Of a DNA stretch of 64,000 nt, positions 47,220 to 58,589 are shown one piece after another. How positions within the stretch are numbered: position 1 is the first letter of the stretch; each line of letters begins with the position of its first letter. Origin of the DNA: Trochalopteron elliotii (lineage: Eukaryota > Chordata > Aves > Passeriformes > Leiothrichidae); NCBI GenBank assembly GCA_024734555.1, contig JANPWX010000008.1:7741933-7805932 (forward strand). Reading direction: 5' to 3'. The position numbers were made by a program, and so were the translations under genes. Below the pieces are notes generated by a model. That model saw only the letters and a program-made list of their open reading frames with translations. It had not been told where the DNA came from and ran no database searches.

Positions 47220-50200
47220 AGCAATATTAGAATGACACTCCACCTTAACTAAGGTTATGTCTCAACAGTTACACCATTATTGATGTCCCAGGAAGGAAAA
47301 CTGCTACCAGCCCCAGCAACTAACTCTTTGCCATTTCATTGGTGAGTGCAGACAGGGTTTTAATAAGTTGTGGGTATGTCTCATTTGTACAATATATCTC
47401 TATCAATGTAGCATCACAGCTAATTCAAAATAAGCTCTGTCAGGTACTGCTGTCAGCACAGCTTAGCAGTTGTTCTTTACATTAAGCAGTCATAGAGCAA
47501 TACTCATTAACAATCCTGAGCCCAATAAATTAATTGCAGAACTCCTCTTTTCTAGATAAGTGCTGTGATCACAGAATCTTGTTCCTATTTCCACAGTCTC
47601 TTTTCTGGCACAGTTTTTGAACTTTTTCTTCTCATCTTAGCAGAATACATAACGGTTCTTGAAGTCATCACCAATTTGGAGATTGCTCAGAGAGAATCTG
47701 GCCAGATCTTTTGCTTCATTGGCAAAGACTGAAATTACTCAGCCTTTAGAAAAAAGACAGACAACACGTTCACCCCCCTCTACAAAATCCTCTAGAATCT
47801 ATTACTGGATTTAGATGGAAAGATGTTGTTTAAAGGTTAAACCTCAGTAAAAAGCTTTATGTTCAGCTGGGCCAACCTGAGGAAAGACAAGTTTTCTACC
47901 CCTACCGTGCCAACAACTTGATTTTATAAGCATGAATCTAGAAATGACGTCTGAGTAAGAACCAAGTCTGTGTCACACAGCTGCCATAGTAGGCATTAGG
48001 ATGAATTCAACAATGACAAAACCAACAAATTATTATTTCCACTTTTACCAGGCTTGATTTGCTATTTTTTTAAAAAAGTGACTGTCTGATGAGGAAACAA
48101 ATAATTGATGCAAATAATCCCAAGCACAATGTTACACTTTTCTTCGCTTAGCAAAGTACTGTAAAAAACAAGGACACATTATCTGCTATAAACCTGGTAC
48201 TTTCATATATAAAGTGTTTAAATCCTGCTTGCTTGAGGACATGGGGATGATGCAGAACTGTATCACTCAGGACCTCTGTGAAGGGTTCATGTTCTGCTAG
48301 TGTCTTTAGAGGGTGAAATAAATACCACAGGTCTGACTCAAGTGTTTGGATTTATGTGCCATTGGCCTTGTGCCCCTGTGCACAGAGAGAAAATATATTG
48401 CATCAACCCCATCTCTAAAGCATCTCAAATGTTAAGTAAATCGACACCTTAGTGCTACAGAAAGTGTGTAGTTTTGCTCAAGTGAGATATCTCTTAGGTT
48501 TTTTAACCTTGCTGGATCTTTGGTAGAAGCTCTTCATCCACTTCAAATTCTCTGTAATCCACACCCTACATACCAGAAGAGAATTTAGTTTCTCTAGGGC
48601 AAACTGTTTTCACTAAAAACTTTTAACACAAACACAGGAATTAAGAGAAAATTATTGTGCATTTTCCCAGGTGACTTGTACTGTGATTTATTTCAATTCC
48701 TAGTAATTCCATGCAAAATGATCCCACAGTTAACAGCAGTCACAGAAGCCCCCACCAACTATAAACAAGAAGCAAAGTTAAAAAATAAGTCATTTACTTC
48801 ACCAAATTTATTAAATATATGTCTACTGATGGAAAGTCTGCATATTACCTAAGCTATAGCTTTAACAGTCAAGAATCTCTTGTCCTAGTTAATATGAACT
48901 TCCAAGTAAAAACAGATGGAGAAATTGAGACCACTTACTTAGTGTAAAATATCATCTCAACTTCAACTTTAGATTTCATTATTGAAAACTTTTGCGGCAG
49001 TCTTTTATATTGGCATGGACCAAGACAGTGTAAATGACAGCTGAGAGCATTTCCCAGAGAAAGTAAGACTTTGAGAAGTGTGTTTCAGTTGTGCAAACTC
49101 AATGATGATCCTTTCATAAAGTAACTGCATTGGCCCTAGCTGTAATCTGCTTATTTGGATAAAAACACTTTTTGTCTTTTGGGAGTACATCCTATCCAAA
49201 GTGAGGTATAATCACGCACCTGCTGAAGCTCCATGAACAATTTTTAACTACAGATACAAGCTGATCCAACAGCTTCACAATATTGCTTCAGGACAAACAG
49301 AGCTAAGTTAAAATGTTGCTTGTCAAGTCATCATGCCATTAGCTAAATATCAGAACAGGACTACACATCTTCACAGAAAAGATCGGCTGCTGATGAGAAA
49401 AACAAATACATCCAGAAAAGATGCTTGTAAAATTCATATTTAAGTATGTGAATAGACTGGACTATTAAATCTTCAGTTCCCTTTAGGGAATTTTAAAACC
49501 ATGACTTAATGGGTGGATTTAAAAACTACATCAGTAGGTTAATGACTAAAGCCCAAGAAGAATAAACAATGAACTAAAGCTGATAAACTTTTCCTCCTGA
49601 AATTTTCATCTGAGTAACTTATTCATTCTGATCAAATCTCTTTGGTAAGCCAGATACACAGCTTTGTCTTTCCATACTTAGAAGACGGAGGTTTCTGGAA
49701 TCAGTCAAGGTCTGAAACACAAATGGATGTTGACTACTGCAGAGCATTATGCTCAAAATCTTGTTTATAGGGAGAGGAAAAAAGCCAAGAATTTAACATT
49801 TGTATAATAACCTAGTTTGTCATTATTGTTGAAATCTTGAGCCAAGATCCATTATGAGTACATATGCAATTATTACCAGGAAAAGAGAAAAATTCTTTAA
49901 TTCAAGAAAGCTTAACAGCAATATGGTTAAAATTATTATAGAATCCTCAGTTTCTTTTCCTGCTATTAAGTTCACACTTCCTATGGGTCAAGAGACAAGA
50001 GGTGTTGTTCTGGTGTTGGCAGTGGAGGATGCTACAGTTAACTTATCATAATCTGTCAATGGCTTCTTCTGTCTAAAACTCACTTGAGGTCATTTCTACA
50101 CATTTGGTACATTTGTTTTTACACCTTGCTTTCTCTTCATTGGCCTGCACCAACACAGGACACTGAACATAGGTGGTGGGGTTTATGTAGTTGAGACACA

Positions 50201-51350
50201 TTTTATTTGCTCTCTTTGTTACCCCTAGACTCAGTTTTCAGGTCTTCATTCCTTTAGCTGACCATAAGTAATTCATTTCTAAGGGGTCTGCAGTGCCTGC
50301 CTGTGCCCCATCTCTAACCATCCCACAGCAGTGCTCCTCTGCAGTGCACTCTGGACACTTGTAGAGTTTATCTTTCCCCAGACATCTGCTACCATTCCAG
50401 GACTGTACTTCTCTACACTACCATCATTATTTTAGATAAGAAATATCTTGTTTCACATAAAATGTTTCCTTGTTACAGATATCCAGAAGAAACTATGCCA
50501 TACTGTACAAAAAATATATTTTTTTCAGTAAACAAATTAGCCACAGACACCTGGTCGACTAGAGAAATAGCTGCCACAGTTAAATGAAGTACAACAAAGT
50601 ATAAGGAGGTCAAAAAAAGTTCAGAGAAAGCAAGTCTGGCATGCCTCAGTCCTGAAACCTTCAAACTCCATGCAAAACTTGTGGCCAGCTGCAGTAGAGA
50701 AATTGCAGGACAGTGTGGCAGAGAGAGTTCTGGCATCTAAACTGGCAAAAGAATCTGATGACAACTACTTCAGCCATGGTATGAGTTGAGCTAGAGAGCT
50801 CACTGAAGACTACCCATGTTTGTGACAAAAAGGCATTGAAATGACTGCTGCATAATGATAAATACAAACTCATATAATTAAAAATATATTTTTTGCTTAA
50901 ATGAAGAATATGATAAAAGTTATTTTCTTATATGGTTAATGAGCTATGAGGCTTAAAGCAAACAAGCAGTTCTAGAATTCAGTGAAGGAAGGATCATAGA
51001 AAGTTAGTGAGACAACTTTTTTTATTAAAGACCCTTTAATGCAATATTTCTGCTTTAAAAGATGAACTGGATAGAACAAAAACAGCAGCCTCCATTGAAA
51101 GAAAACAACCTAGCAGTGATAAAAGAAGACTAATATAGAGATGAAGAGGATTTGAACATGTGATTTCAAGTGATAATCATTTTATAATGATTTCCATTCT
51201 TTTAAAAGCTGAAATAATACCGCATGTTGAACAAAAACAAAGTTGAAAGAAACATTTCCAAATGTGAGACAAAGTTACTTTCTTTTTCAAATGTCATAGA
51301 AGGTACAAATACTTTGATTTCCATTATGCTAAAAAAAAAAATTCTAAAAG
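47220..51350. other. Non-coding stretch
   Basis: Unique sequence. Short chance ORFs occur on both strands. A GC-richer stretch near 50.1-50.45 kb was inspected and no coding or repeat identity was found. Confidence 0.4.
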
Positions 51351-51359
51351 AAGAGGCTA

Positions 51360-51522
51360 TCAAGTTGGAACAACCCTGGAAATATTTAAAAGATGTGTAG
51401 AGTTGATGCTTTTGAACATGGTTTAGTGGTGGTCTTGGCAGTGTTTAGTTAATGATTAGAGTGAATGATCTTCAAGGTCTTTTTCAACTTAAAGAATTTT
51501 ATGGTTCTGATTCTCCTATTGA
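51360..51522 (+). mobile_element. CR1 LINE, 3'-terminal fragment, old
   Basis: Strongly diverged plus-strand CR1 tail. It shows ACCCTGGAAATATTTAAAAG, GATGTGTAGAGTTGATGCTT, GTTTAGTGGTGGTCTTGGCA, the GATTAGAGTGAATGATCTTC segment and GGTCTTTTTCAACTTAAAGA, ending in TTTTATGGTTCTG. This fits CR1 copies with a TTGGACTTGATGATC...AGGTCTTTTCCAACC...ATTCTATGATTCTG end. The divergence suggests an old insertion. Confidence 0.8.
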
Positions 51523-51524
51523 CA

Positions 51525-54500
51525 AAAAGAAGTTGTTCTCACTTTTTATAAGACCTAAATAGCACCAAAATCAAGACTAGGTAAATTGTAGTCTACTTCA
51601 TCTTGTGCTGCTATCTACAAACATGCTATCCGGGGTGAATATATTGCAAACCTACTTTGCATGTTTGAAAGAATAAACACAAATTAATTCTCAGTAGGAG
51701 CCGCAAGTTTCTGTGGTTTCAGATTACTCTAAGGTTTAATATGGTAGACACATATTGCAGAAAACATTGTTTATGAGGAGCCTTTTCCTCAGTGGAACAG
51801 CGACTGCCTCAATATTATTGGAGAAAGTTAAGATCTTGCAAGAAAATAATCTGCTATTTCCTCTTAAAGATACCTAGGTATAATGTGGTCTGCTGAGTTA
51901 TTCAACATAATTATGAGTAGGCTGTTTCTCACCTTCTATTTTCTACTTTTCAAGCCATCACCTATTAGCATTTCTTAAGACATTAATGTTTGAAGCTGAG
52001 ACTTTTGAGACTGAAATCATACTTCTTTGGTTCAGTAGCTTCTAGCATATACAGCTGATACATAAATAAAATGCATTACATTAAAACATCTGTATTAAGA
52101 AATAGCTTTTGTCTTTGTAAATGAAATTTTGCTAGATGTTATTTGCATGAATTGTGCTTTGAAGACAGATCAAAAAGGTCATGACAGGGAATAGCAGAGG
52201 CTTTTTTACTTATATGATAAATAAAAGCATTACATATGAACATGTACAGAATATTACCTACTCCATTAAATACAAAACAGTAGGAACAGAGTGATGCATA
52301 CATTCAAACCAAACCTGCACATGCTCAGCTATTTCACCAGGATATCTGTAGGCACGAAAAATGTCAAAAGATGTAACAGCTATACAGCTGCACATATTTT
52401 AAAATTTTTAATTCTTTCCAGCATTAGGAGGTAACTGTAGAAATATCCAATTGTTTTCTCAAGATCTAAGAGAAATTCCTTTGCCTTTCTTCTTAATAAA
52501 ATTATTGGGCCATAGCAAGAACAAAACTGGTTGTTTTGGTAAAATTAAACAAATTTTATTTAGCCATATTTGACCTCTGTTCTTCTAGAGATTCCAGCTT
52601 CCAAGAGTGATTTCAAATGAAATTTTTATTTACTGAAGAAAGACATCCCTTTTTCCTGGGACACAGATAAATTTTTCAGACTCAATATTGAAAACTTCTG
52701 CAGCCAGTACCTGACCAGGCCATTCATCCTATGACATATCAAATTTTATCAGTCAATAAGATGTAGATTTATTCAATGTTTAAAATTCGATCAAAATGCT
52801 TTGCCTGAAGAAAGAAATACTACTAACTCAAAAAAAGGCAATATAAGTTACTGTTGAATCTGTCTTTTAACTGACTAAGATCTCAGAAAAAGAGTTACTG
52901 TTGTAAGAAGAGTCAGAAACACATTAATTTCGATGACTAAAGCTCATAGCATCCTCTCTATAAGAAGAAGTGCAATGTTATCTTCTGCCTACTGCCTCTG
53001 CATATTTGTGTCCCATCCAGGAGGACTGGCAAGTATATTTTTGGTAAATGTACTGTAATTGAACAGCTTTTGTAGGCTTCAGTTTCCACGTTAAAACTGA
53101 TGGGAGTGAAAGGAGATTAAAGAATCAGAAAATAAATATATTAAAGCAGATTACTCCAGTAAATTATTCAAAGAGATGTTCTTTTTGTGTTGTTTGCTTT
53201 GCTTAAATTTGTAATCTGAAAAGTCATTACAACCCCAAGATGCTATCCTACAGCCAGTTTTCTGGCCATCCTTTCTTATTCCCATGAAACTCAGCTCCAT
53301 GCCCTTTTTCACCTCCTCTCTTAAAGTATTGTGCAGTATTTATGAAATTAGGAAGTCCCAAGTTTCAAGAGAGAGAGGCCATAACTTTTAAAAGAAATAT
53401 AACAGACACCATATGGTATTTGTTTTTTTTCCTCACACATATGAGCTTCCAGAGAAAATGCAATCAACAGTCAGGAAAACAAATTATATTTTAAATATGT
53501 AAAACACTAAGATTTTTACATTTCTCACATCAGACAAAAATATTTTAGAAGAATCTCAATTTGGTTTTATCAAACTACACTCAAAAAAAAGGAATTAAAA
53601 TCCATTAAGTTATATTTACATATCTTTCGATAGTAAACAGCAATTTCCATTTCAATCATCCAAGAAAAGTCTTGGAGGTGATTTGGTCAGTACGTGAAAG
53701 TACTTTATTCAGTAGGGATGCGATTTCTGATTCAAGTAGGTGAAGACATGACAAGGTCTAAAGGCCAGAAATAAACTAAACAAATTAGACTGAAAATGAA
53801 TTAACAGTGATGATAATGAACAATGAGAACAGTTTATCTAAAGATGTACTTGAACTGTTCATCATCACAGACTTCAAATTGAGAGGCTCATTTTCCTTGG
53901 CCAGAAGTTAAGAGCAGGATGTGAGAATTATTGCAAAGCTCTGTGGCCTGGGTTGTAGAAGAGGTCAATGAGCATCATTATATTGGTTTCTACTGAAAAC
54001 AATCTCTCTAAATTTTAATTAAAGCTAAAGAGTATGCCTTCCAGGAACATGCCTTGATGGCTGTGCTTCTGAAGCACATTAAGTGTCTTTATTCCTCAGA
54101 AAGCGTGAAAATTATAACTCTTCTTAAAGATCAGTGTGTGGGGAAGCAAAGTGTTCAAAAGGAGCAAGCTCTAGATCCACATGGGAATTTTTAACACCCA
54201 CAGCATGTCCATATAACGACTTTCTTACAAAAACAGTAAATTCCAACAGTCATTACTTCCTAGTACAAAAAAGCACAAGACCCCCAAAAGAAAAAAATCC
54301 ACAATGTCAGAAGCGGCAATCATTTTCCAAGATCTACTGGGAAAAAGAAGAAATGCACTAGCCATATCAATAAATTTTAAAAGATGTATCAACCAAGAAA
54401 GCTTCTGGCACTATGGGACAATCAATTTGTGACCGTTTCAGTGCAGGCTGAACAGCACTGCTAAAAAATCTGGAGAAAAATCTCTTCTTGAAAATGACAA

Positions 54501-54750
54501 CTTTTCATTTACTTGATTCACTTTCTAACATAGCAGACATTTCTGCTTAGACATTAAATTTTTAAGCATTTTCAAAACTCAACTTCTCTTAAATTGTTTG
54601 TAAATTATTTTGTTTCTGTGCATGACCTTTATTTTAAAATTATTTTTGCTGTGATTACACAATGGCAACATGTTGGCAATATTTTTTCCATCAGGTAAAA
54701 GGTTTTAATGGATAAGATTTCAAGAAGCTGTAGACAGGCATGACTTTAAA
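51525..54750. other. Non-coding stretch
   Basis: AT-rich unique sequence; no gene or repeat recognised. A 75-codon plus ORF at 54,134-54,361 has no supporting feature. Confidence 0.4.
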
Positions 54751-54751
54751 A

Positions 54752-55109
54752 TTAGATTTTTGAGCTACTTATGTTATTGTAAATTTCAACAGTGTATACA
54801 AAATAAATCTCACTTAATGCAGTAAGTGTGGATGGAAAAGTATTTACTAAAATCTTCTTTATGTAACTGTCTTTTCCATCAACTGAATAGCTTTGGTAAT
54901 GCATCAGCAACGCCACCTTGAAAAGTAGCTGGGGGGTTTTAATGACCAGTATTGATTTTGTTTGTAATCTATCACCCTCGAAATGCACAAGCTCATTGTT
55001 CAAGAGCATTCTCTTACCATCCCAGAAGAGTCCCACCTCAGCATACACAGTGCCTGAACTTGCTCTAGGACGTGGTGAGAATGCCACATGCTTGCAGATG
55101 CAGTTTTGG
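54752..55109 (-). CDS. Candidate exon with unusually long open frame, gene unknown
   Basis: After a very good acceptor (GGTTTTTTTTACTTCAG) the minus strand stays open for about 119 codons to a stop at 54,752. An internal donor GGGATG|GTAAGA would end the exon at 55,018 (92 nt). The first 30 residues (QNCICKHVAFSPRPRASSG, then VYAEVGLFWDG) and the next 60 look like globular protein with two cysteines, alternating polar and hydrophobic residues and no low complexity. GC content is above the flanks. If the frame is real beyond the donor, this would be a large exon or a decayed single-exon copy. It lies about 70 bases from the 3' end of the minus-strand CR1. Family not recognised. Confidence 0.3.
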
Positions 55110-55177
55110 CTGAAGTAAAAAAAACCATTTGTGAGCATAAACATGACACATACTGTTGTTGCTTAGTGAAACACTGA

Positions 55178-55825
55178 GGAATAGAATAGACTAGAACTAT
55201 TTCAGTTAGAAGGGACCTGCAGACCTGCAGTGGTCATCTAGTCCTACTGCCTGACCCCTTCAGGGATGACCAAAAGTGCAAGCAGATTATTATGGGCACT
55301 ATCCAAATGCCATTTAAACATAGACAGAATTGTTGGACATCAACCACCTCTCTAGTAAGCCTCTTGCCATGTTCTCCATAAAGAAATGCTTTCTAATGTC
55401 CAGTCTAAACCTCTGCTGGTGAAGTTTTGAATCATTCCCATGCATCCTGCTACTGTGCAGCAGGGAGAAGATTCCAGCACCTCCCTCTCCAGGTCTCCTC
55501 CTCAGGAAGCCACAGAGAGCAATGAAGTCACCCCTGAAACTAGATAAACCCAGAGTGCTTATCTGCTCCTCACAGGACAGGCTTCCATCCCATTCACCAG
55601 CTCACTTGCCCTCCTCTAGAGGCATTCAAGAACCTTCTTATCCTTCTTAGATTGCCCACAGCACTCACCAACACTGAATCCAGCAGGATAATCACCAGGT
55701 TTGAGCAGATGCTGGTGCTGTGATTCTTGCACCCCAGGATGCCACTTGCCCTCTTGGCAGCCATGGGCTGAGGTCCCACACTGAGCTGGCTGTAGCTTCC
55801 CCCTGGTGACATCTCTGAAGGAAGA
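55178..55825 (-). mobile_element. CR1 LINE, about 650-bp 3' fragment
   Basis: The longest CR1 copy in the window, in minus orientation. Its 3' end is at 55,178, where plus-strand AATAGAATAGACTAGAACTA followed by TTAGAAGGGACCTGCAGACC is the reverse complement of the usual CR1 tail. It continues through CATCTAGTCCTACTGCCTGA, AATGCCATTTAAACA, AACCACCTCTCTAGTAAGCC, TTCTAATGTCCAGTCTAAAC, CACAGAGAGCAATGAAGTCA and the GACATCTCTGAAG region. It covers the 3' untranslated region and the last part of the reverse transcriptase ORF, without intact coding. The two overlapping minus ORFs at 55.6-55.87 kb are remnants or chance. Confidence 0.92.
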
Positions 55826-55829
55826 AGCC

Positions 55830-58465
55830 TTTTTAGTATCTCCCCTAGAATAGCGAGATGATCTCATCTGACATGTTTGTGGTTACATATATAAAAAGAT
55901 CACAGCTTTTAAACAGGGGCATGGGAATTGTCTTTATCAGTGCCATCAGCATCAATGACAAATATGTTTGGTCTTTTCCCATTCTAGATAGGTTTTGATA
56001 TCTCTGTTTACACTCCAAACATCATATAAATACTGTAAGCATGCCACAGATTTTTATCGACACTGGCAGCCAAATTCTACACATTGGTAAGCAGCTTTGG
56101 TGGAAAGACCAATAAAAATGCTTGTATTTTAATGAAATTTAAAATATTAATCTGAGGCTGTAATAATCAAAAAACATAAAAAGTTACAGATGTGCAGTAT
56201 GATGAAGTCCAGTGTCCTATTTATTAACAGACATGCCTTCATTGGGAATTTTTTTTGCTAACGTTATCCTTAGGTTAAATACAAATTAATTTTTCATTAA
56301 GTACAGATTAATTTTTCACTAATTCATTAATTACACAACTAGTTTTGTGTTTATCATTTGAATATACTTTCCACACCCCAAAAGATCTAAGTTACATAGT
56401 AAAAAATCCATATTCATTTATAATAGTCTTCTACCACAGTGTCAAGAAAATAGTATCTAAATTGGTTTTAGCAATGACAGGTATCTGAATATTATTTTGA
56501 AATTTTAGATAAGTATAATAGTAAGATGTCATATTAAGGCTTTCAAAAGCAATTGTCTGTTTACTTCCCACTGAATATAAAAAATAAAAAAATAAAGTCA
56601 AGTCACTTTAGCTAGCATGTTTGACTGCTGAGAAAAAAAGAGTCAGTCAGGGTCTGAAGTGAAATGTGATTATTACTTCTGAACTGTTATTACAACATCC
56701 AAATCAGAACTATAACTGCGAAACCCACAACTGTGCTTTTGAGGTGGGAAAGTAAGCAAGTGCCTTACAGCACATTTTTACTGCTCATAAGGAATAGTAT
56801 GCCATTGGGTTAAACACCGTGGCACTCAACTCGGGCTCAACAAGTAATTACACACAGTTTTAGTTTTCAGATGAGGATATCAAACACATACTACATGTTT
56901 TCCTAAGGGAAATTCTTAGTAGCTAACATGTTTGAGGTTTTCCCATTTATTTATTAATGACTAAATAGTTTAATTCTGTTCAGTGCAAAAATACAAGAAA
57001 ATAAAAAGGAGACTCTATAAAAGTCTTCTGTGTGGCTTTTGAGTTCAAAGCAAGTTTTCCAGCTGAGTTATAAAGTCCGGGAATGAATTTCCAATGAAAA
57101 TGCTAACAGGCATTAGTTTCAGTTGTGCTAGCGGGTGTTGCTAAAACAAATAGAAAATCCAGTGAGTGCCAGAAAAACAGCCCATCATTAGAGGCACTTT
57201 TCTAGAAGCTTTTTATTATATCTGGGTGATGATAATCTTCCCACCAGTGGGCATGCTGGGTTTTGGCACATATCAAGCTTGTAGAATCATTTTACACATT
57301 CCAAACAGCAGGCAGAATAGACAATAACAAAAGAGAAAAGAAACTTTCTCAACATGGTGTGTATCTTTGTTCTCAGGAATTGTTATCGCCTTTTGATGGA
57401 GCAAACAAAGAACCATTTAACCAAACCACTACGGCTATTAGAGCCATTGACTCAAGTCCCAGAGGGGATACCAGGGTTTCTGGTCCACCCTCAGCTCTGA
57501 CAGAAGAGGGCAGAAGCAGGTCTTTGTGTGAAAGTGGAAAACAGCTTTAAGACACTTTTCTTCCCAAGCACACACCCAGTAGGGTCTTGGTGCTTTCTAG
57601 ACCCTAAACCAGTCAGCTACAGCTCTGTCCCCAGAAAGCTCTAGGCAAAAGCCAGGTTCATCCTAACATTAGGCCATAAATGTATATAAATTCAGTCTTG
57701 CAGAGAAGATAGCGCAGGACACAATTACTCTGAGCCACCCACACAGATCATCTCTTTCAGCAAAATCAGCAGTTGCCACTCTCATTGTCAAAACAAGGAA
57801 AATTTTTGCCCAGTTTTCCCCAGAGCAGCCAAAACATCACATTTCAAAACACTTAAACACTGTATCACAGCTGAAAGAGACAAGGAAATAAAACAAGGCA
57901 GCCATGGGAACTGTGACCTGATCCAGCAAAAACCCAAAAAGGCTCTTCACAATAAAATGCACAAGCCTCCAAAGAGGTATTGCAAGGGCTGGATCAAATT
58001 AGAAGCAAAATCAGGAGTGACACTGGGCTTTACTGACCATGTTTCCCACCCTAGCTGATGCACAGCTCTGTGTTACCTCACCTTTTTTGGTGATGATAAG
58101 GACACAACGTCAGACTGCAACAAATAATGAGATTGTTCACCCACATAACGGGAGGAGAGAAAGTCAAGGTGAAACTAGACCTGCAGAACTTCCATCACCT
58201 GTTCTTATATTAAGTTTAGCATATTCAGTCTGGGAATGACTGAGAAATGACCAATACAGGCCCTCACAACACTAATGCCAATCACTTTCAATTTCTCAAA
58301 ATGCAACAAAAAACAGATATTTGGAACAAAGTAACACAGACACCAAAAAAGGCTGTGTGTCATGGGTGCCACATCCATGAAGAGCATCGTGCACCTAGAA
58401 ACCATGCAGAGTTCTCCTTCATTTTGCGAAACGACCACCAACATACTGACCTCCTCACACTGAAA
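55830..58465. other. Non-coding stretch, partly GC-richer
   Basis: Unique sequence. The portion 57.4-58.2 kb is somewhat GC-richer and holds a 95-codon plus ORF (57,263-57,550) with no splice support or recognised domain. No transposon family was identified. Confidence 0.4.
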
Positions 58466-58470
58466 TATAC

Positions 58471-58515
58471 ATTATTCACAATGGCTAATTAATCTATTAT
58501 TCACAATGGCTAATT
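58471..58515. repeat. 20-bp direct repeat, period 25
   Basis: ATTATTCACAATGGCTAATT occurs at 58,471-58,490 and again at 58,496-58,515 without mismatch. Confidence 0.92.
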
Positions 58516-58587
58516 CACACTATGGAGTGTGAATCTGATTTCAAAATTTGCATATATGATTTCACAAAACTACACATATATGTGAAA
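58513..58587. repeat. Two neighbouring inverted repeats
   Basis: ATTCACAC-TATGGA-GTGTGAAT (58,513-58,534) has perfect 8-bp arms. TTTCACA at 58,560-58,566 pairs with TGTGAAA at 58,581-58,587, and the second also contains CACATATATGTG. The shared TTCACA/TGTGAA arms suggest the remains of a palindromic element, but no terminal repeats or target duplication were identified. Confidence 0.7.
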
Positions 58588-58589
58588 TG

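Noticed and set aside
50473..50873. Two overlapping minus ORFs of 70 and 87 codons
   Set aside because: Different frames, no splice support and no recognised domain; considered as an ERV fragment but no motif was found.
55594..55867. Two minus ORFs in different frames
   Set aside because: They lie within or at the edge of the minus-strand CR1 copy and are its remnants.
57263..57550. 95-codon plus ORF in a GC-richer area
   Set aside because: No splice signals, no recognised domain and no nearby gene structure.
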